Shown here: positions 24,901 to 39,900 of the stretch, piece by piece
Layout of the letters: each line of letters begins with the position of its first letter
Numbering within the stretch: position 1 is the first letter of the stretch
Origin: Haliotis asinina
Taxonomy: Eukaryota; Mollusca; Gastropoda; Lepetellida; Haliotidae
Length of the DNA stretch: 64,000 bases
NCBI RefSeq assembly: GCF_037392515.1
Contig: NC_090281.1
Coordinates: forward strand, 55,840,753-55,904,752
Direction of reading: 5' to 3'
Notes under the pieces: model-generated
What the model was told of the DNA's origin: nothing
The model's database searches: none
What the model saw: only the letters and a program-made list of their open reading frames with translations
Program-made: the position numbers and the translations under genes

Positions 24901-27900
24901 TAAATAAAAAAGGAGCCACAGGGAGACCATAGATTCAGAACCTGAGGAAATCTCGACTTGCTGCAGATAGTGCTGTAGACTGTACACTGCAGAGAAGGCA
25001 AGACAGTAGGAAAAATAATGTGGTTCAAGGACTGTGAGATAAACTACCCTCAAGCCTGCAGACCTGTAAACCATCCTCACTCTCATAAAGAGTAAAACTT
25101 TTATCTGACATCATAATTTTAGGTTCTGTCCAAATAAGGTTGGAAATCAGGTTTGCAATTCACCGAGTTTCATGGGCAGTAACGTTTAAAGAATGAAGCT
25201 GAGAGACTGGACACTTACCAAACTGCCTTAACATACTCTGTCTAGAAGGAGAAGGTTCAGCCTGCTGACTAAACTGAGAGATTGGACAATTACCTACTGC
25301 CCCAACCTACCCTGTCTAGAAGGAGAAGGTTCAGCCTGCTGACTAAACTGAGAGATTGGACAATTACCTACTGCCCCAACCTACCCTGTCTAGAAGGAGA
25401 AGGTTCAGCCTGCTGACTAAACTGAGAGATTGGACAATTACCTACTGTCTCAACCTACCCTGTCTAGAAGGAGAAGGTTCAGCCTGCTGACTAAACTGAG
25501 AGATTGGACAATTACCTACTGTCTCAACCTACCCTGTCTAGAAGGAGAAGGTTCAGCCTGCTGACTGAACTGAGAGACTGAACCATCAAATATTAACACA
25601 GCCTTTTCCCCACCTGTACCTGAGTGGACAATGTTATGTCTTCTACCCTGAGAATGACTTACCTTCATTGGCTCCCCCCGCGTTCATCACACTCAGACCA
25701 ATCCAGAAGTGATCAGTCTCACCACTGAAACATGATCATAGGACATCAGATTCTTTGCAATGTCTATTTCATAAAATTACTGGCATGTCATTTGAGAGAG
25801 TCTCTCTGTCTTATCACCTCCTAAACCTCAGACTGAATGCTGCATGTGCGTGTTGATTCCAAAATGAAAATGTTATTCATATTTCCTTACACTTAAATCA
25901 TATACTGCCTATAGTCATAATGCATATAACTGTGTTACACAGAACACCACCAAATACCAATAATGAAAATAAGAACATTATAGAGTTTACAGGTTTAACA
26001 ATATTTCGCTCATTTAATTATATACAGGTCAGCTGTGTTATATGATGTCAACTGATAAAGACAGGTAGATACTCACATCAGATAGTTCCTCCAGATGTAG
26101 TCCAGGGTGGAGGCGTTATGGAAGCTAGCGAGGTGGGCGTTCTGTCGTTTGCAGTCCTGCTGGGAGTCTGCCCACGACAGCTGGAGGTTGATAGGGTTGT
26201 TGTTTATCTGACAAAACAGAGAGTGAGAGAGTGAATCAGTCTTTTAGTGGATGAGTGTTTGATGTATGGCCACTGAAAGTAGCACCTACTTGTCCTTTTA
26301 CATTTGCATATGTGTCTGAAATGACCAACAGGCACCATTTTTCTGTTGTGTCTTCTGAGCATCCATCCATTGATCATCCCTCTATCCATGCCTTACAACC
26401 ATCCATCCATAAATCCATCCATCCATCATCCATCCATCCATCCATCAACAAGCTCATGTGGCCATATCCACAGGTAATCTGTTTTTGGAATGCTTGTATG
26501 CTTTCAGTAGTTGTTGCCAGCTTTAAGGCGTGCACTGATGTTGCTATAAAAAATTGTCAACAAATCTTGATTCCCGTGTTCAGCTGTGAACATACACAGT
26601 TTCGGTTGCCTGTGTGCTCTCAGTACCATGGTGGGCAACAACAAGCAACATTTTTTTAACCCAGTGGTGTGACCATTGGCTCAAACAAGCAGTATGCTAA
26701 TCTTCAGGCAGATGCTCAGAACACTAAAAAAAACAGGTAAAGTGAAAAACGCAGCACACAAATATAGAACAGCAACTTATAAAGGTTCAGGAAATAAATG
26801 TATTGTAAAACATTTGTGTCAAAGAGAAGGTGAAGGACGCAGCAGGTTGATGCAGATCTTCATGTAGTGACTGTTGTGAATAACCTACTAAGAGTAAGCA
26901 ATGCAGTCTGTCACTCACTTGATAGCAGTAGATTCCTCCATCCACCCATCCAGCAGCGCAGGGTACCTTGGGCGGAGTAGTGGGAAGGGTAGCCGGGGTT
27001 GTGTACCCCACTCTTATACGCTCACATATGGCGGCGAGGGTGGAGTTGCAGAATGTGTTGTACCACAGACCAGCATTCACTCCACTGCCCAAAGCAACAC
27101 AATGACCATTCTCATCTGGACAAAACAAATACACCAGATAACAAGTGGGTTACAAAATACAGATCTTATAGTCCCTATTGCCTTTTATGGGTACCAGACC
27201 GTCACACTGCTTTCTGTACATTGGGTACGAGAACACTATATTACTTCCTGTGAGTACTAGTACATCATATTGCTTCCTTTGAGTACAAGTACATCATATT
27301 GCTTCCTATGAGGACTAGTACATCATATTGCTTCCTATGAGTACTAGTACATCATATTGCTTCCAATGAGTACTAGTACATCATATTGCTTCCTATGAGT
27401 ACAAGTACATCATATTGCTTCCTATGAGTACAAGTACATCGCATTGCTTCCTATGAGTACAAGTACATTGAGTACAAGTACATTGTATTGCTTCCTATGA
27501 GTACAAGTACATCGTATTGCTTCCTATGAGTACAAGTACATTGTATTGCTTTTTATGAGTACTAGTACATCATATTGCTTCCGTGTACAAGTACATCGTA
27601 TTGCTTCCTATGAGTACAAGTACATTGTATTGCTTCCTATGAGTATAAGTACATCGCATTGCTTCCTATGAGTACAAGTACATCATATTGCTTCCTATGA
27701 GTACAAGTACATCATATTGCTTCCTATGAGTACAAGTACATCGCATTGCTTCCTATGAGTACAAGTACATTGTATTGCTTCCTATGTGCACAAGTACATC
27801 ATATTGCTTCCTATGAGGACTAGTACATCATATTGCTTCCTATGAGTACTAGTACATCATATTGCTTCCTATGAGTACAAGTACATCATATTGCTTCCTA

Positions 27901-30900
27901 TGAGTACAAGTACATCGCATTGCTTCCTATGAGTACAAGTACATCGTATTGCTTCCTATGAGTACTAGTACATTGTATTGCTTCCTATGAGTACAAGTAC
28001 ATTGTATTGCTTCCTATGAGTACTAGTACATCATATTGCTTCCAACATGTACAAGTACATCGTATTGCTTCCTATGAGTACAAGTACATCGTATTGCTTC
28101 CTATGAGTACAAGTACATCACAATGCTTCCTATGAGTACAAGTACATCACATTGCTTCCTATGAGTACTAGTACATCGTATTGCTTCCTATGAGTACTAG
28201 TACATTGTATTGCTTCCTATGAGTACAAGTACATCGTATTGCTTCCTATGAGTACTAGTACATTGTATTGCTTCCTATGAGTACAAGTACATTGTATTGC
28301 TTCCTATGAGTACTAGTACATCATATTGCTTCCAACATGTACAAGTACATCGTATTGCTTCCTATGAGTACAAGTACATCGTATTGCTTCCTATGAGTAC
28401 AAGTACATCACAATGCTTCCTATGAGGACTAGTACATCGCATTGCTTCCTATGAGTACTAGTACATCGTATTGCTTCCCATGAGTACTAGTACATCATAT
28501 TGCTTCCTATGAGTACAAGTACATCGTATTGCTTTTTATGAGTACTAGTACATCATATTGCTTCCAACATGTACAAGTACATCGCATTGCTTCCTATGAG
28601 TACAAGTACATTGTATTGCTTCCTATGAGTACAAGTACATCATATTGCTTCCTATGAGTACAAGTACATCGCATTGCTTCCTATGAGTACAAGTACATCG
28701 TATTGCTTCCTATGAGTACTAGTACATCATATTGCTTCCAACATGTACAAGTACATCGCATTGCTTCCTATGAGTACCAGTACATTGTATTGCTTCCTAT
28801 GAGTACAAGAACATCGTATTGCTTTTTATGAGTACTAGTACATCATATTGCTTCCTATGAGTACAAGTACATCGTATTGCTTCCTATGAGTACAAGTACA
28901 TCATATTGCTTCCTATGAGTACAAGTACATCGTATTGCTTCCTATGAGTACAAGAACATCGTATTGCTTTTTATGAGTACTAGTACATCATATTGCTTCC
29001 TATGAGTACTAGTACATCATATTGCTTCCTATGAGTACAAGTACATCGTATTGCTTCCTATGAGTACAAGTACATCATATTGCTTCCTATGAGTACAAGT
29101 ACATCGTATTGCTTCCTATGAGTACAAGAACATCGTATTGCTTTTTATGAGTACTAGTACATCATATTGCTTCCTATGAGTACAAGTACATCGTATTGCT
29201 TCCTATGAGTACAAGAAATTGCTTACGTATTGAATACGTGTTTACACCTAGTTGCGGGTACAGCAACGGGCAGTTAACTTGGACAAAGTACTGTGACTAT
29301 GGGTCCCAGTCCACCCAGCAGTGAATTGGGTAAGTCGTTAGGATGAGAGAGCCACAAAAAATTCGGTGCGCCTAGTGGCAGCAAGAGTTGTATACTCCCT
29401 AGCTGAGATTGATGATACGATGTGACGCTGAGACGGACATACAATAATCGAGGGAAACAAATACCAGCGCCTTGAGCAAGCAACAGTTGCATGGATATGT
29501 GAGCTATATAAATATCCAATAACAATAATACACTACCGAGGACCTACACTGTACCAACTTTTGAACTACTGACCAACTACTGAGGATTGCTTAGGTAAGG
29601 GCACCTAGGACCAGCTGTGGAACTACTGACTAACTACTGACTAACTACTGACTAACTACTGAGGACCTGCTCAGGACAAATTGTGAAGTTGCTTAAGTAT
29701 TACTAAGGAAGTACTGAGGATTAAGTGAGAAGCTACTGAAGAACTACCAATGAACCAGTGAGAACCTACTGTGGACCTACTGACGACCACATTAGGAGTT
29801 ACCTCACCTGGTTTGTTCTGCGCCCAGTTGGTTATAGACACATGCGTTACCCCATCACTGTACTTGTACTCTCCTGTCTTCCCACTGTTGCGAATGTCCG
29901 TCCACACCATGTACTTCCTCAGTCCCAGAGAACTGGCCACGTATGCTTGCTCATACCTTTAAATAAAGTGTAACACACATTCTTCAATACATGTGACAGA
30001 GACAGAACTTGTTTTTGAGACACTACCCACCCCCACTTTCAGATGGTGTAATCAAAAGGACATAACTTATTCTAATGTTTTCACTTATTCAAGCATGAAG
30101 CGAAGGGTTCAAACAAAATACTGAATGGTCACACAAGATTAGCTCTCATTAAACAGTGCCAAGTTGAATGTCTGGACAAAATGTTTTAGAAAGATTAAAA
30201 TGGGGGTGTCCTTTAAACACGCAATCCAACTCTTTGAATGGTGATTATGACGTGAAGTCATCCACACTATACTGAACATATTTTATATCACATTTTCTGA
30301 GTGCATGCCATCATCCAAGAGGTACCAAATGTCAGACTGTTTTTCACTTTCTGCTATGTTTAAAAAAATATTACACCCCAGTTGTTGTGATGACAAAGAT
30401 CTTGTTAACCACATAAACCACATATGTGAAATTCTGGATATGTCTTTTCTAATGATTCCTTCAAAATCAAATGGAAAACATTGGACATCAATAATACAGT
30501 GAGGCCGACCACTTTCGGGACATCCCTTGTATAATCTGATGTCAAATACCTCTACAATGGCATAGACTCTGATGCTTACAAGGAGTTGGAAATATTTTTT
30601 GACAAGTCTCATTAGATAAGGACAAACTTTATGGATGTACAACTTCTTTATTCAGGTGAAGCGGTGTTTCAGTACAGATACTTGTCAAGCAAGTATGAAA
30701 CTGTGTATCAAAACGTTGCTTCATCTGAATAAAGAAGTTTGTACATCCATAAAGTCTGGGCTGATCTGATTCTCCAGCTTCTAAACATGCCACTCAAATA
30801 AGATAAGTTTCATCATGACCTTGAGGTTTTATACATCATACAAAATCAACTTTTAATTTTGATACAAGTATAACTAATACATGTCATTAGTGTAATTAAA

Positions 30901-33900
30901 GGTGACCCATGGAAGGGTCCTTGCATGGGTGACTGTGTTTGGCAGCTTTATTCCTAGCTGCAAGTTTATAGGACATCAATCCTTCCCCACAACAAAGCAC
31001 ATTTAGCCTCTGACAAGTGAGTTTGTTAAAAAATGCCTCTGTTCACCCAGCAGAAGGTGGGTACCTGGTGGGACAAGTCATGTGACTAATAACCTTCTAG
31101 CACATCACAGACAGCTTGGGTTATCCAGGGTAATAATGTGTTAGCTCCTTGAGCATGCATGAGTGTGTGAAAAGGGCGTGGTATAAATGATCATTATCAT
31201 TACTATCATTATATTGTTCCATCTTCCCAGGGATATCTCCCATATAAGTGCATTTTGGATGGATGATAAACACCATTGCAGACCTTTCATGAACGTGGAC
31301 ATAGATCAAAATTAATAACTATTGTGATTCTCCTTGTCTTCTTTTAAAACCAATTAATTTCATTCCTCTGTCCAGTAATGATATTGATAAACATTGAGAC
31401 TGTGATAGGTCACCTGTCATCAATCCGCACCAAGGATGCTCCAAAAGCTTCACAAGCACGTGCTGCAGCCTCCCATGTTCTTGTCTCCCTCACATACATG
31501 TAGCAGGACCACCGATATCCATCCCAGCCCTGAACATGGATGTCATATCACAGATTGAGCAGAGAGGCTATGTCTCTACATTCTGTCATTGGTTGCTGCT
31601 TAGTAAACATTGGGTCAAGGCAGAGTTGAGCAATATCTCAGTTATATCATGGTACTAACTTCAGCTGGTATAAAGAACCCCTGGAGTCTATAATAAAGCA
31701 TACTGGTGAAATACATAAACTTGGAAATATTACTGACAAGCCAAGAAATATAACCAGGCCAATCTGGGAGGTGATGAAATGTTTCTGCCCACCCTAAATG
31801 ATACAGTTATGTACAGCAAATAACAGTTACTTACGCTAAATAAAAAATGTGAAATGTTTCTCAGACATCAGTGAATCACTGTCATTTGAGAATGTAACAT
31901 TTTCTTATTGCCATTTAAATAAAATAATTCTGACATGGCCACGTCCCGATTGTACATTTGTCCACTATATAAATGAGTGTCTGCAAGAACGAGAGTGATT
32001 GAATCTTCAACTCATTAAGACATGCTAAAGTACCAAAGCTGTATTTCAGAGAGAAAAAAAGAAAAATGTGTTCCTCCCTCATCAATTGTCCACTTTGGAA
32101 AAAATGTGCCCTCGCCACTTTGGAAAAAATGTGCCCCAGACATTTAATTTTTTCCTGCTGCCTTAGATGATGTATCAATGACAAGCTGAGGGTGGTGACA
32201 CTGGCAATGGTGAAATGAGGAGGAGGAGGATGTTGGTGGTTGTCTCACTGTTGATTGTGGTGACAAAGGTGGTTGTCACACTGTTGCTGTGGTTAGGAGG
32301 ATGGTGGTGATGCTGTTGCTGTAATTGGGAGGATGGTGGTCATGCCATTACTGTGACAAGGACCACAGTTGTCACGCTGTTGTTGTTATGCTGTTGCTGT
32401 ACTTAGGAAGATGGTGGTGACACTATTGCTGTGGTTGGATCCGTGGTTGTCACACTGTTGCTGTGGTTAGGAGGATGGTGGTGATGCTGTTGCTGTAATT
32501 GGGAGGATGGTGGTCATGCTATTACTGTGGCAAGGACCACAGTTGTCATGCTGTTGTTGTTATGCTGTTGCTGTACTTAGGAAGATGGTGGTGACACTGT
32601 TGCTGCGTTAGGATGCTTGTTGTCATGCTGTTGCTGTGGTTTAAAGGATGGTGGTGACACTATTGCTGTGGCTGGATCCATGGTTGTCACACTGTTGCTG
32701 TGGTTGGAAGGATGGTGGTAATGCTGTTACTGTGGTTGGGAGGATGGTGGTGACACTATTGCTGTGGTTGGATCCATGGTTGTCACGCTGTTGCTGTGGT
32801 TAAAAGGATAGTGGTAGTGCTGTTACTGTGGTTGGGAGGATGGTGGTGACACTATTGCTGTGGTTGGATCCATGGTTGTCACGCTGTTGCTGTGGTTAAA
32901 AGGATAGTGGTAGTGCTGTTACTGTGGTTGGGAGGATGGTGGTGACACTATTGCTGTGGTTGGATCCATGGTTGTCACACTGTTGCTGTGGTTTAAAGGA
33001 TAGTGGTAGTGCTGTTACTGTGGTTGGGAGGATGGTGGTGACACTATTGCTGTGGTTGGATCCATGGTTGTCACACTGTTGCTGTGGTTTAAAGGATAGT
33101 GGTAGTGCTGTTACTGTGGTTGGGAGGATGGTGGTGACACTATTGCTGTGGCTGGTTCCATGGTTGTGACACTGTTGCTGTGGTTGGAAGGATGGTGGTA
33201 ATGCTGTTACTGTGGTTGGGAGGATGGTGGTGACACTATTGCTGTGGTTGGATCCATGGTTGTCATGCTGTTGCTGTGGTTTAAAGGATGGTGGTAATGC
33301 TGTTACTGTGGTTAGGAGGATGGTGGTGACACTATTGCTGTGGTTGGATCCATGGTTGTCACGCTGTTGCTGTGGTTTAAAGGATGGTGGTAATGCTGTT
33401 ACTGTGGTTAGGAGGATGGTGGTGACACTATTGCTGTGGTTGGATCCATGGTTGTCACGCTGTTGCTGTGGTTAGAAGGATGGTGGTAATGCTGTTACTG
33501 TGGTTAGGAGGATGGTGGTGACACTATTGCTGTGGTTGGATCCATGGTTGTCACACTGTTGCTGTGGTTTAAAGGATGGTGGTAATGCTGTTACTTTGGT
33601 TGGGAGGATGGTGGTGACACTATTGCTGTGGCTGGTTCCATGGTTGTCACACTGTTGCTGTGGTTTAAAGGATGGTGGTAATGCTGTTACTGTGGTTAGG
33701 AGGATGGTGGTGACACTATTGCTGTGGCTGGTTCCATGGTTGTCACACTGTTGCTGTGGTTTAAAGGATGGTGGTTATGCTGTTACTGTGGTTAGGAGGA
33801 TGGTGGTGACACTATTGCTGTGGCTGGTTCCATGGTTGTCACACTGTTGCTGTGGTTTAAAGGATGGTGGTAATGCTGTTACTTTGGTTGGGAGGATGGT

Positions 33901-36900
33901 GGTGACACTATTGCTGTGGCTGGTTCCATGGTTGTCACACTGTTGCTGTGGTTTAAAGGATGGTGGTAATGCTGTTACTGTGGTTGGGAGGATGGTGGTG
34001 ACACTATTGCTGTGGCTGGTTCCATGGTTGCCACACTGTTGCTGTGGTTTAAAGGATGGTGGTAATGCTGTTACTTTGGTTGGGAGGATGGTGGTGACAC
34101 TATTGCTGTGGTAGGATCCATGGTTGTCACGCTGTTGCTGTGGTTAGAAGGATGGTGGTAATGCTGTTACTTTGGTCGGGAGGATGGTGGTAATGCTGTT
34201 GCTGTGGTTAGGAGGATGGTGGTGGTCACAATGGACAGGAAGGTGGTAATTTAGCAGGACTCTGTGATGGAGTGGGGTAGCCATGGTCGTGGATGATCAG
34301 TAATGGTGCCAACTGAGGGGTTTCCCATACTGACGAGACTTCAGGCAGCAATATCAGCACCAGCCATAAACTAGCAGTTGACCGAGTCCATGGTTGAAGG
34401 AATAAGAATATACAGTATCACAATGTCTTCAGCAGAAGGTCATATGCCATACATATACATTATGAGTTGTCTGACGTGTATGATCTTGACATCAGAAAAG
34501 ACATGAGAATATAAGTGCTTAAGACAAACACACATACATGTGAGTCTCTCCCTCAAAGTTGTTACTAACACACCCAAGGACAGTCAACAGTATTCCCTTT
34601 TGGTTCATTTTTAATATGCACTTCTTCTTATGTCAGCTGAGATAAAAATCCTTAAAAACTGGGCTTTTTACCTATATTCCAATTTAGATACACAAATTTC
34701 TTACATGCAATGACGTAAGGAGCTAATTCATAATGGTGTTAAGACAACAATTAACATGTAAAGCACTGCCTCGTTATTAGAACATCAACACCTTACTATA
34801 CGGCCACCTACCTGTTCACATCCGCTGACTTGAGGTGCAACAGTCGGCATTGTTGTGGGCATCTTGGGCGACATACAGATGTACTTGTGACTGTTGCCAC
34901 AGTTCTCATCCTGCCATCCCCCTGTCTGTCACACAAATTATCTGTCATAGTATCACACATATCCTGGTACATGTACAGTCTATCACCTAACATTCAGTAT
35001 GGGGAAACAGTGTAACGAATTATTAGTAGAACCACAGTATTTTGCCTTCGGTTCGGTATACCGTAGTGCAATAAAAAAAATTTGATATTTTCTATTGTCC
35101 GTTTGGCACAAACACGGACCGATGAATTGCAGTTGTGGAGATGGCACAGTGCTGGTTAATAAATAAACATTTGTTTTTGAAAAGAACACATAAAACAGTA
35201 TGTGCTTTGTTGCATTGAAGTAGCCATAAAATTTCTGATGGATTCAAATGAGGGACATTCTGATTTGAGATTCGACATCTCATCCAAATTTTCAGAGACG
35301 TTAAGCTTGTCAGCAAGGTCATGATGGACAGGTGTCACGTGTTTGATGTCCTGCTTCTAAACTGTCAACTGAAGGCATGCCCGAGATTACTGAGGTTTAC
35401 TTTGCTGAATCTGTGTATGCTTAGCCATATGCAGCAGCCATTGTCTTGTTATGGGATTTATACCATAGACCAAGGTTGGAAGCATTGTCCTCAAAAGTGG
35501 TTAAACTCCTCAGCAAGCTGACAAGATAATCCTGTCACCTGTTGGATGACACCATGCCTTGCTACAAGCCCTTGATGAGTGTAGTGTGAAGGCCCGTGCT
35601 TAAACCTCACCTGGAACTTGACAACCACACAGTCTTCATAGCGTCCAGGCTGGTTGCTGGGCTCAGTGGCATCCCAGTTGGTATACATGACTGGACGCTG
35701 GTTTGACCACTCATAAAACTGGTTTTCCTGTAGGTCGTTAAAACCAATCCACACATCGTCCTTGGCTGCAGGTAAAAAATGGATGTAACATTGTGCACAA
35801 AAGAACATTTTCTTATATATATGTGTGTGGAAAATATCATTATTCGAAAACGTATAATGTGAGTTCTTGACAAGTCTCTACTACTTTCACGACCGCCAAG
35901 ATGCCAGAATACAAACCTGTCCTGGCGGTCCAGGTTGAATTACCTCCTTGTTGTTCATACTATTGATCACTAGAAAAATAGCTTGGCTCAGACTTAATTA
36001 TTACCCAAACACTTCAGTCTAAGTAAACTTAGCCTCAGTGCTTTTCATTACACTCCACTACTGAGTCTAACAAAACCTTATGGGAGGCCATGTCAAGTAA
36101 CCTCTGAGATTGACGAATTACAAAATGGCGAAAGTGGACATTCGCCAATACCTTTTGAACTTTTTATCTCGAAAAGGTTCGTACCTGAACAATTCCAAAT
36201 GCTATTAGTGTACGATCGCTTCTGGGTGAGGCAGATGAAGCACATTACAACCGTGACAACTGTGAGTGAACAGTTGCTGAAAATAGTGTTTTTGGCAATA
36301 TTCAAGGATGTCCTCTTGCGGAAATATTACCTAATGGTAACCATGTTAACAGAAACCTGTAAGCGTATGTACTGCAGGTCAAATAACTGTGTTATATATG
36401 TAGATTTTTGTTTGTGGAGAGATTTGTGTCAGTGACCTGAACATTGTGTAAGTCCCTCAAATCCGTAAGTGGTAGCCAATGTCTGATTGGTTAATCTCTT
36501 TAACCATCTCACTATTGATTGGACGGTCATAGGTCACTCAAAAGTTACCTGACGCGACCTTCTACTAGGGTTTGTTAGACTCAGTGGTGGAGTTTAACGA
36601 ACAACACTGAGACTAAGTTTACTTAGACTGGCAAACACTCTTGACCAGTGGTGACCCATCAAGACTGACTTTTTCCCCTCTAGTTACCAGTGTGCACATA
36701 GCCACTGGACATTGGACAGCTAATCCACATGTTCCCTGTCCTACCACTGGTCAGGCCACTGACCTTCAGTCAGGAGTGAATACAGGAAGTCCTGCTGGTC
36801 CTGGCTGTTGATGGAGGCCAGTTCACTGGTCTGGTGCTGGCATTCCACACGAGCATTCTGCCACGTCACATACTGATCATTCGCCTGATAGCAGTCGTCC

Positions 36901-39900
36901 TTGTAACTCTTCCACCCTTCTCGGCAAACCTTCTCAAACGCTTTAAAGGAAACATCCATGATTATACCACACAAATATTTTCCAAAATCATGATACCATG
37001 TACAACAGTCTGTCTCACAGTCCCTGATCCACATTATTTTCCCTCTACCTATTGTCTGTTGGCAGTGAAAACGCACCAATGAATTTCCCTTGAAGCTAAA
37101 AGTAATCGAATAAAGTGCAATTAAAATTGCGAATTCTCTTACTTTTAACTTGTCAACTGAACATATTCAAATTTCAGAACTTTATTCAACTTAGACAAAA
37201 GTTGTTCAACAAACTATCATTAATTCAAACCACTATCACTGGTTTGAATTATAAGGGGGTAAGGGCAGCACAAGTAGCTGGAACAGCAAAACAAATACAT
37301 GTGTAGTACATGATGAGCAGTAACTTAGTCCAACTCTACCTGTTCTCTTTGTTTCATTTAATACGCATACCCCCTTGTAATACAAACAGAATGAAGTAAA
37401 GCCATACAAATGAATTCAACAGAATCAGACTTTAATTGTTACAAAGACTAAATCAATCAGTGTATGTGATGTTTGAGTAATCCTTGTAGGTTCTGTGATA
37501 AGCTGTTTCATATCAAACATAAGTTCAATGTTGCAAATTTTCTCACTAATTTTGTTGTATACCGAAATCACCAACAAGTCCCTAACAAGAAGGGTTTATT
37601 CACTTCTCGTGAGTGAGTGAGTGAGTGAGTGAGTGAAAGTCCCAGGGAAGAATAGGCCTTCAGCAACCCATGCTTGCCATAAAAGGCGACTATGCTCGTC
37701 GAAAGAGACGACTAACGGGATCGGGTGGGTGAAGTAACCACAGATAAAGATGAACATATAATAATACAGAAAAGTGAGAAGTCAGTGTGCATAGAAATGA
37801 GAATCACTATTTAGAACTGCATGACAGTGACACAAAAGCAATATTGAAAAGCAATATTCATAGAAGATAATGGCAATAATAATATAGAAATCAAAACAAA
37901 TCAACAGGTATTCAAACCAGTTCTTGAAATAATACCCGTCAAACTGGCCTTCAGCAATCCATGCTTGTTGTAAGAAGCGACTAACAGGATCGGAGGGTCA
38001 GACTCGCTGACTTGGTTGACACATATCATCTAATCCAAACTGCCTAGATTGATGCTCATGTTATTGATCACTGGATTGCATGGTCCATATTCAGTTATTT
38101 CCAGACCAACACAATAAAGCTGGAATGTTGCCGAGTCTGACGTTAAACAACAAACAAACAAACAAACAATAAATATGTAACAACACAAGCATCTTACACA
38201 GCCCAGTACTGTGGACGTAGTTGGCCAGGGGGCCTCCACACTTCGTTTGCGGGTGGGGAAAGCAGGGCATAGAACAGTTGGCGGCTGGTCCATACTTCCC
38301 ATAAGAGTTGCCACAGAAACACTCATACCCATTCTGTATTCCAGCATAGAAATAACCCTGAGGAACAAAATGACATCTTCAGTAAGATACTCTTATGACA
38401 GTCCTACAAGACCATATCTCTGTACTCATCATTATTTAAAAAAAGAAGGAAGAAAATACAAATTTTAGTGACAACACTCTCATGACATAATTTCAACCAT
38501 GCCTTGAGTTGATATCTTGATACAAACATATGTCTTTATACCTACCATATTTTAGCATAAAATTTTGAGGAATAAAAATAACACATGCATAGCAAAGTGA
38601 ACGCATGTAGTGATCATGGTTCAACACCACTATCAGCAATATTCCTGCAATACCATAGGGGAGACACAAGAAATGGGTTAATACATGTGGTAACTGAGTC
38701 AGGGTCTTTGGGGGTGAGGGTCTATCATCTTAACCTACAACTTAACCAACTGAACAGGCAAAGAGAAAAGTCTAATTTCATCAATAAGGAAAAGAAAAAA
38801 GATTCTCCAGCACTGGACATTGTTTGTTTGAGCTGTCAGGGATGGTATTATGGGTGGTTAAAATGTATGGTCCTGCTGATTGTTTTTATCATTTGGAGTC
38901 ATTAATATTTGCTCATGATTTTCTGATTTATCTAGTGACTAGACTGACTGTAGAATGAAAGTGTACCTACCTTCAGGTAATAGTGCTGTACACGGGACAG
39001 GGTCCTACCTTGAGGTAACAGTGATGCATACAGGACAGAGGCCGTACCCCCAGTCTACCTACCTTGAGGTAATAGTCATGCATAGTGGATGGAGACCACG
39101 TGCCTGTCTGCCTACCTTGAGGTAACAGTGATGCATAATGGACGGAGACCACGCCCCTGTCTGCCTACCTTGAGGTAACAGTGATGCATACAGGTTGGAG
39201 GCCACACCCCAGTCTGCCTCCCTTGAGGTAACAGTGATGCATACAGGTTGGAGACCACGCGCCTGTCTGCCTAAATTGAGGTAACAGTGATGTACACGGG
39301 ATGGAGACCACGCCCCTGTCTGCCTAACTTGATGTAACAGTGATGTATACAGGATGGAGACCACGCCCCGGTCTGCCTACCTTGAGGTAACAGTGATGTA
39401 TACAGGATGGAGGCCACACCCCAGCAGCGGGGTCAGTCAAAGGTTCATAAGGCAGATCACGGTCTTCCTTGACATCTGTGAAACAACCAATGGCCACCCC
39501 GGACATGGGACCTAGAACAAAGGAATACAACACTACAGACTTGCTCTGCTTATGATACTCATGGAAACGTATATGTTAGCATGATCCTTTCATTAAGAAC
39601 AGACTGTTTTGAAATATCTTGCAAATCCTCTCTTCAGGTATTTTGGGCTTTTTATACATGAACCAGTTCAGTTTTTCTTCACTTTAGCAAAAATGGGCTT
39701 CACACATTGTATTCATGTGGGGAAACAAACCCAGGTCTTCAGTGTGACAAGCAAACACTTAAACCACTATGCTAACCCACTACAATATTACAGGTATATA
39801 CATGATCACACACACCCTGCATCTCACACATTTCACACACAAGCTACTGATTTACATCTACAGCCTTGTAGGTCACCCACTGAACTAACACAATGGTTCA

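Noticed and set aside
27235..29215. CRISPR-like 29-bp repeats
   Set aside because: No spacers; contiguous minisatellite.
33500..34114. 204-codon open frame with repeated LLLWLVPWLSHCCCG
   Set aside because: Frame kept open by the 96-bp tandem period; hydrophobic look is an artefact of a GT-rich repeat.
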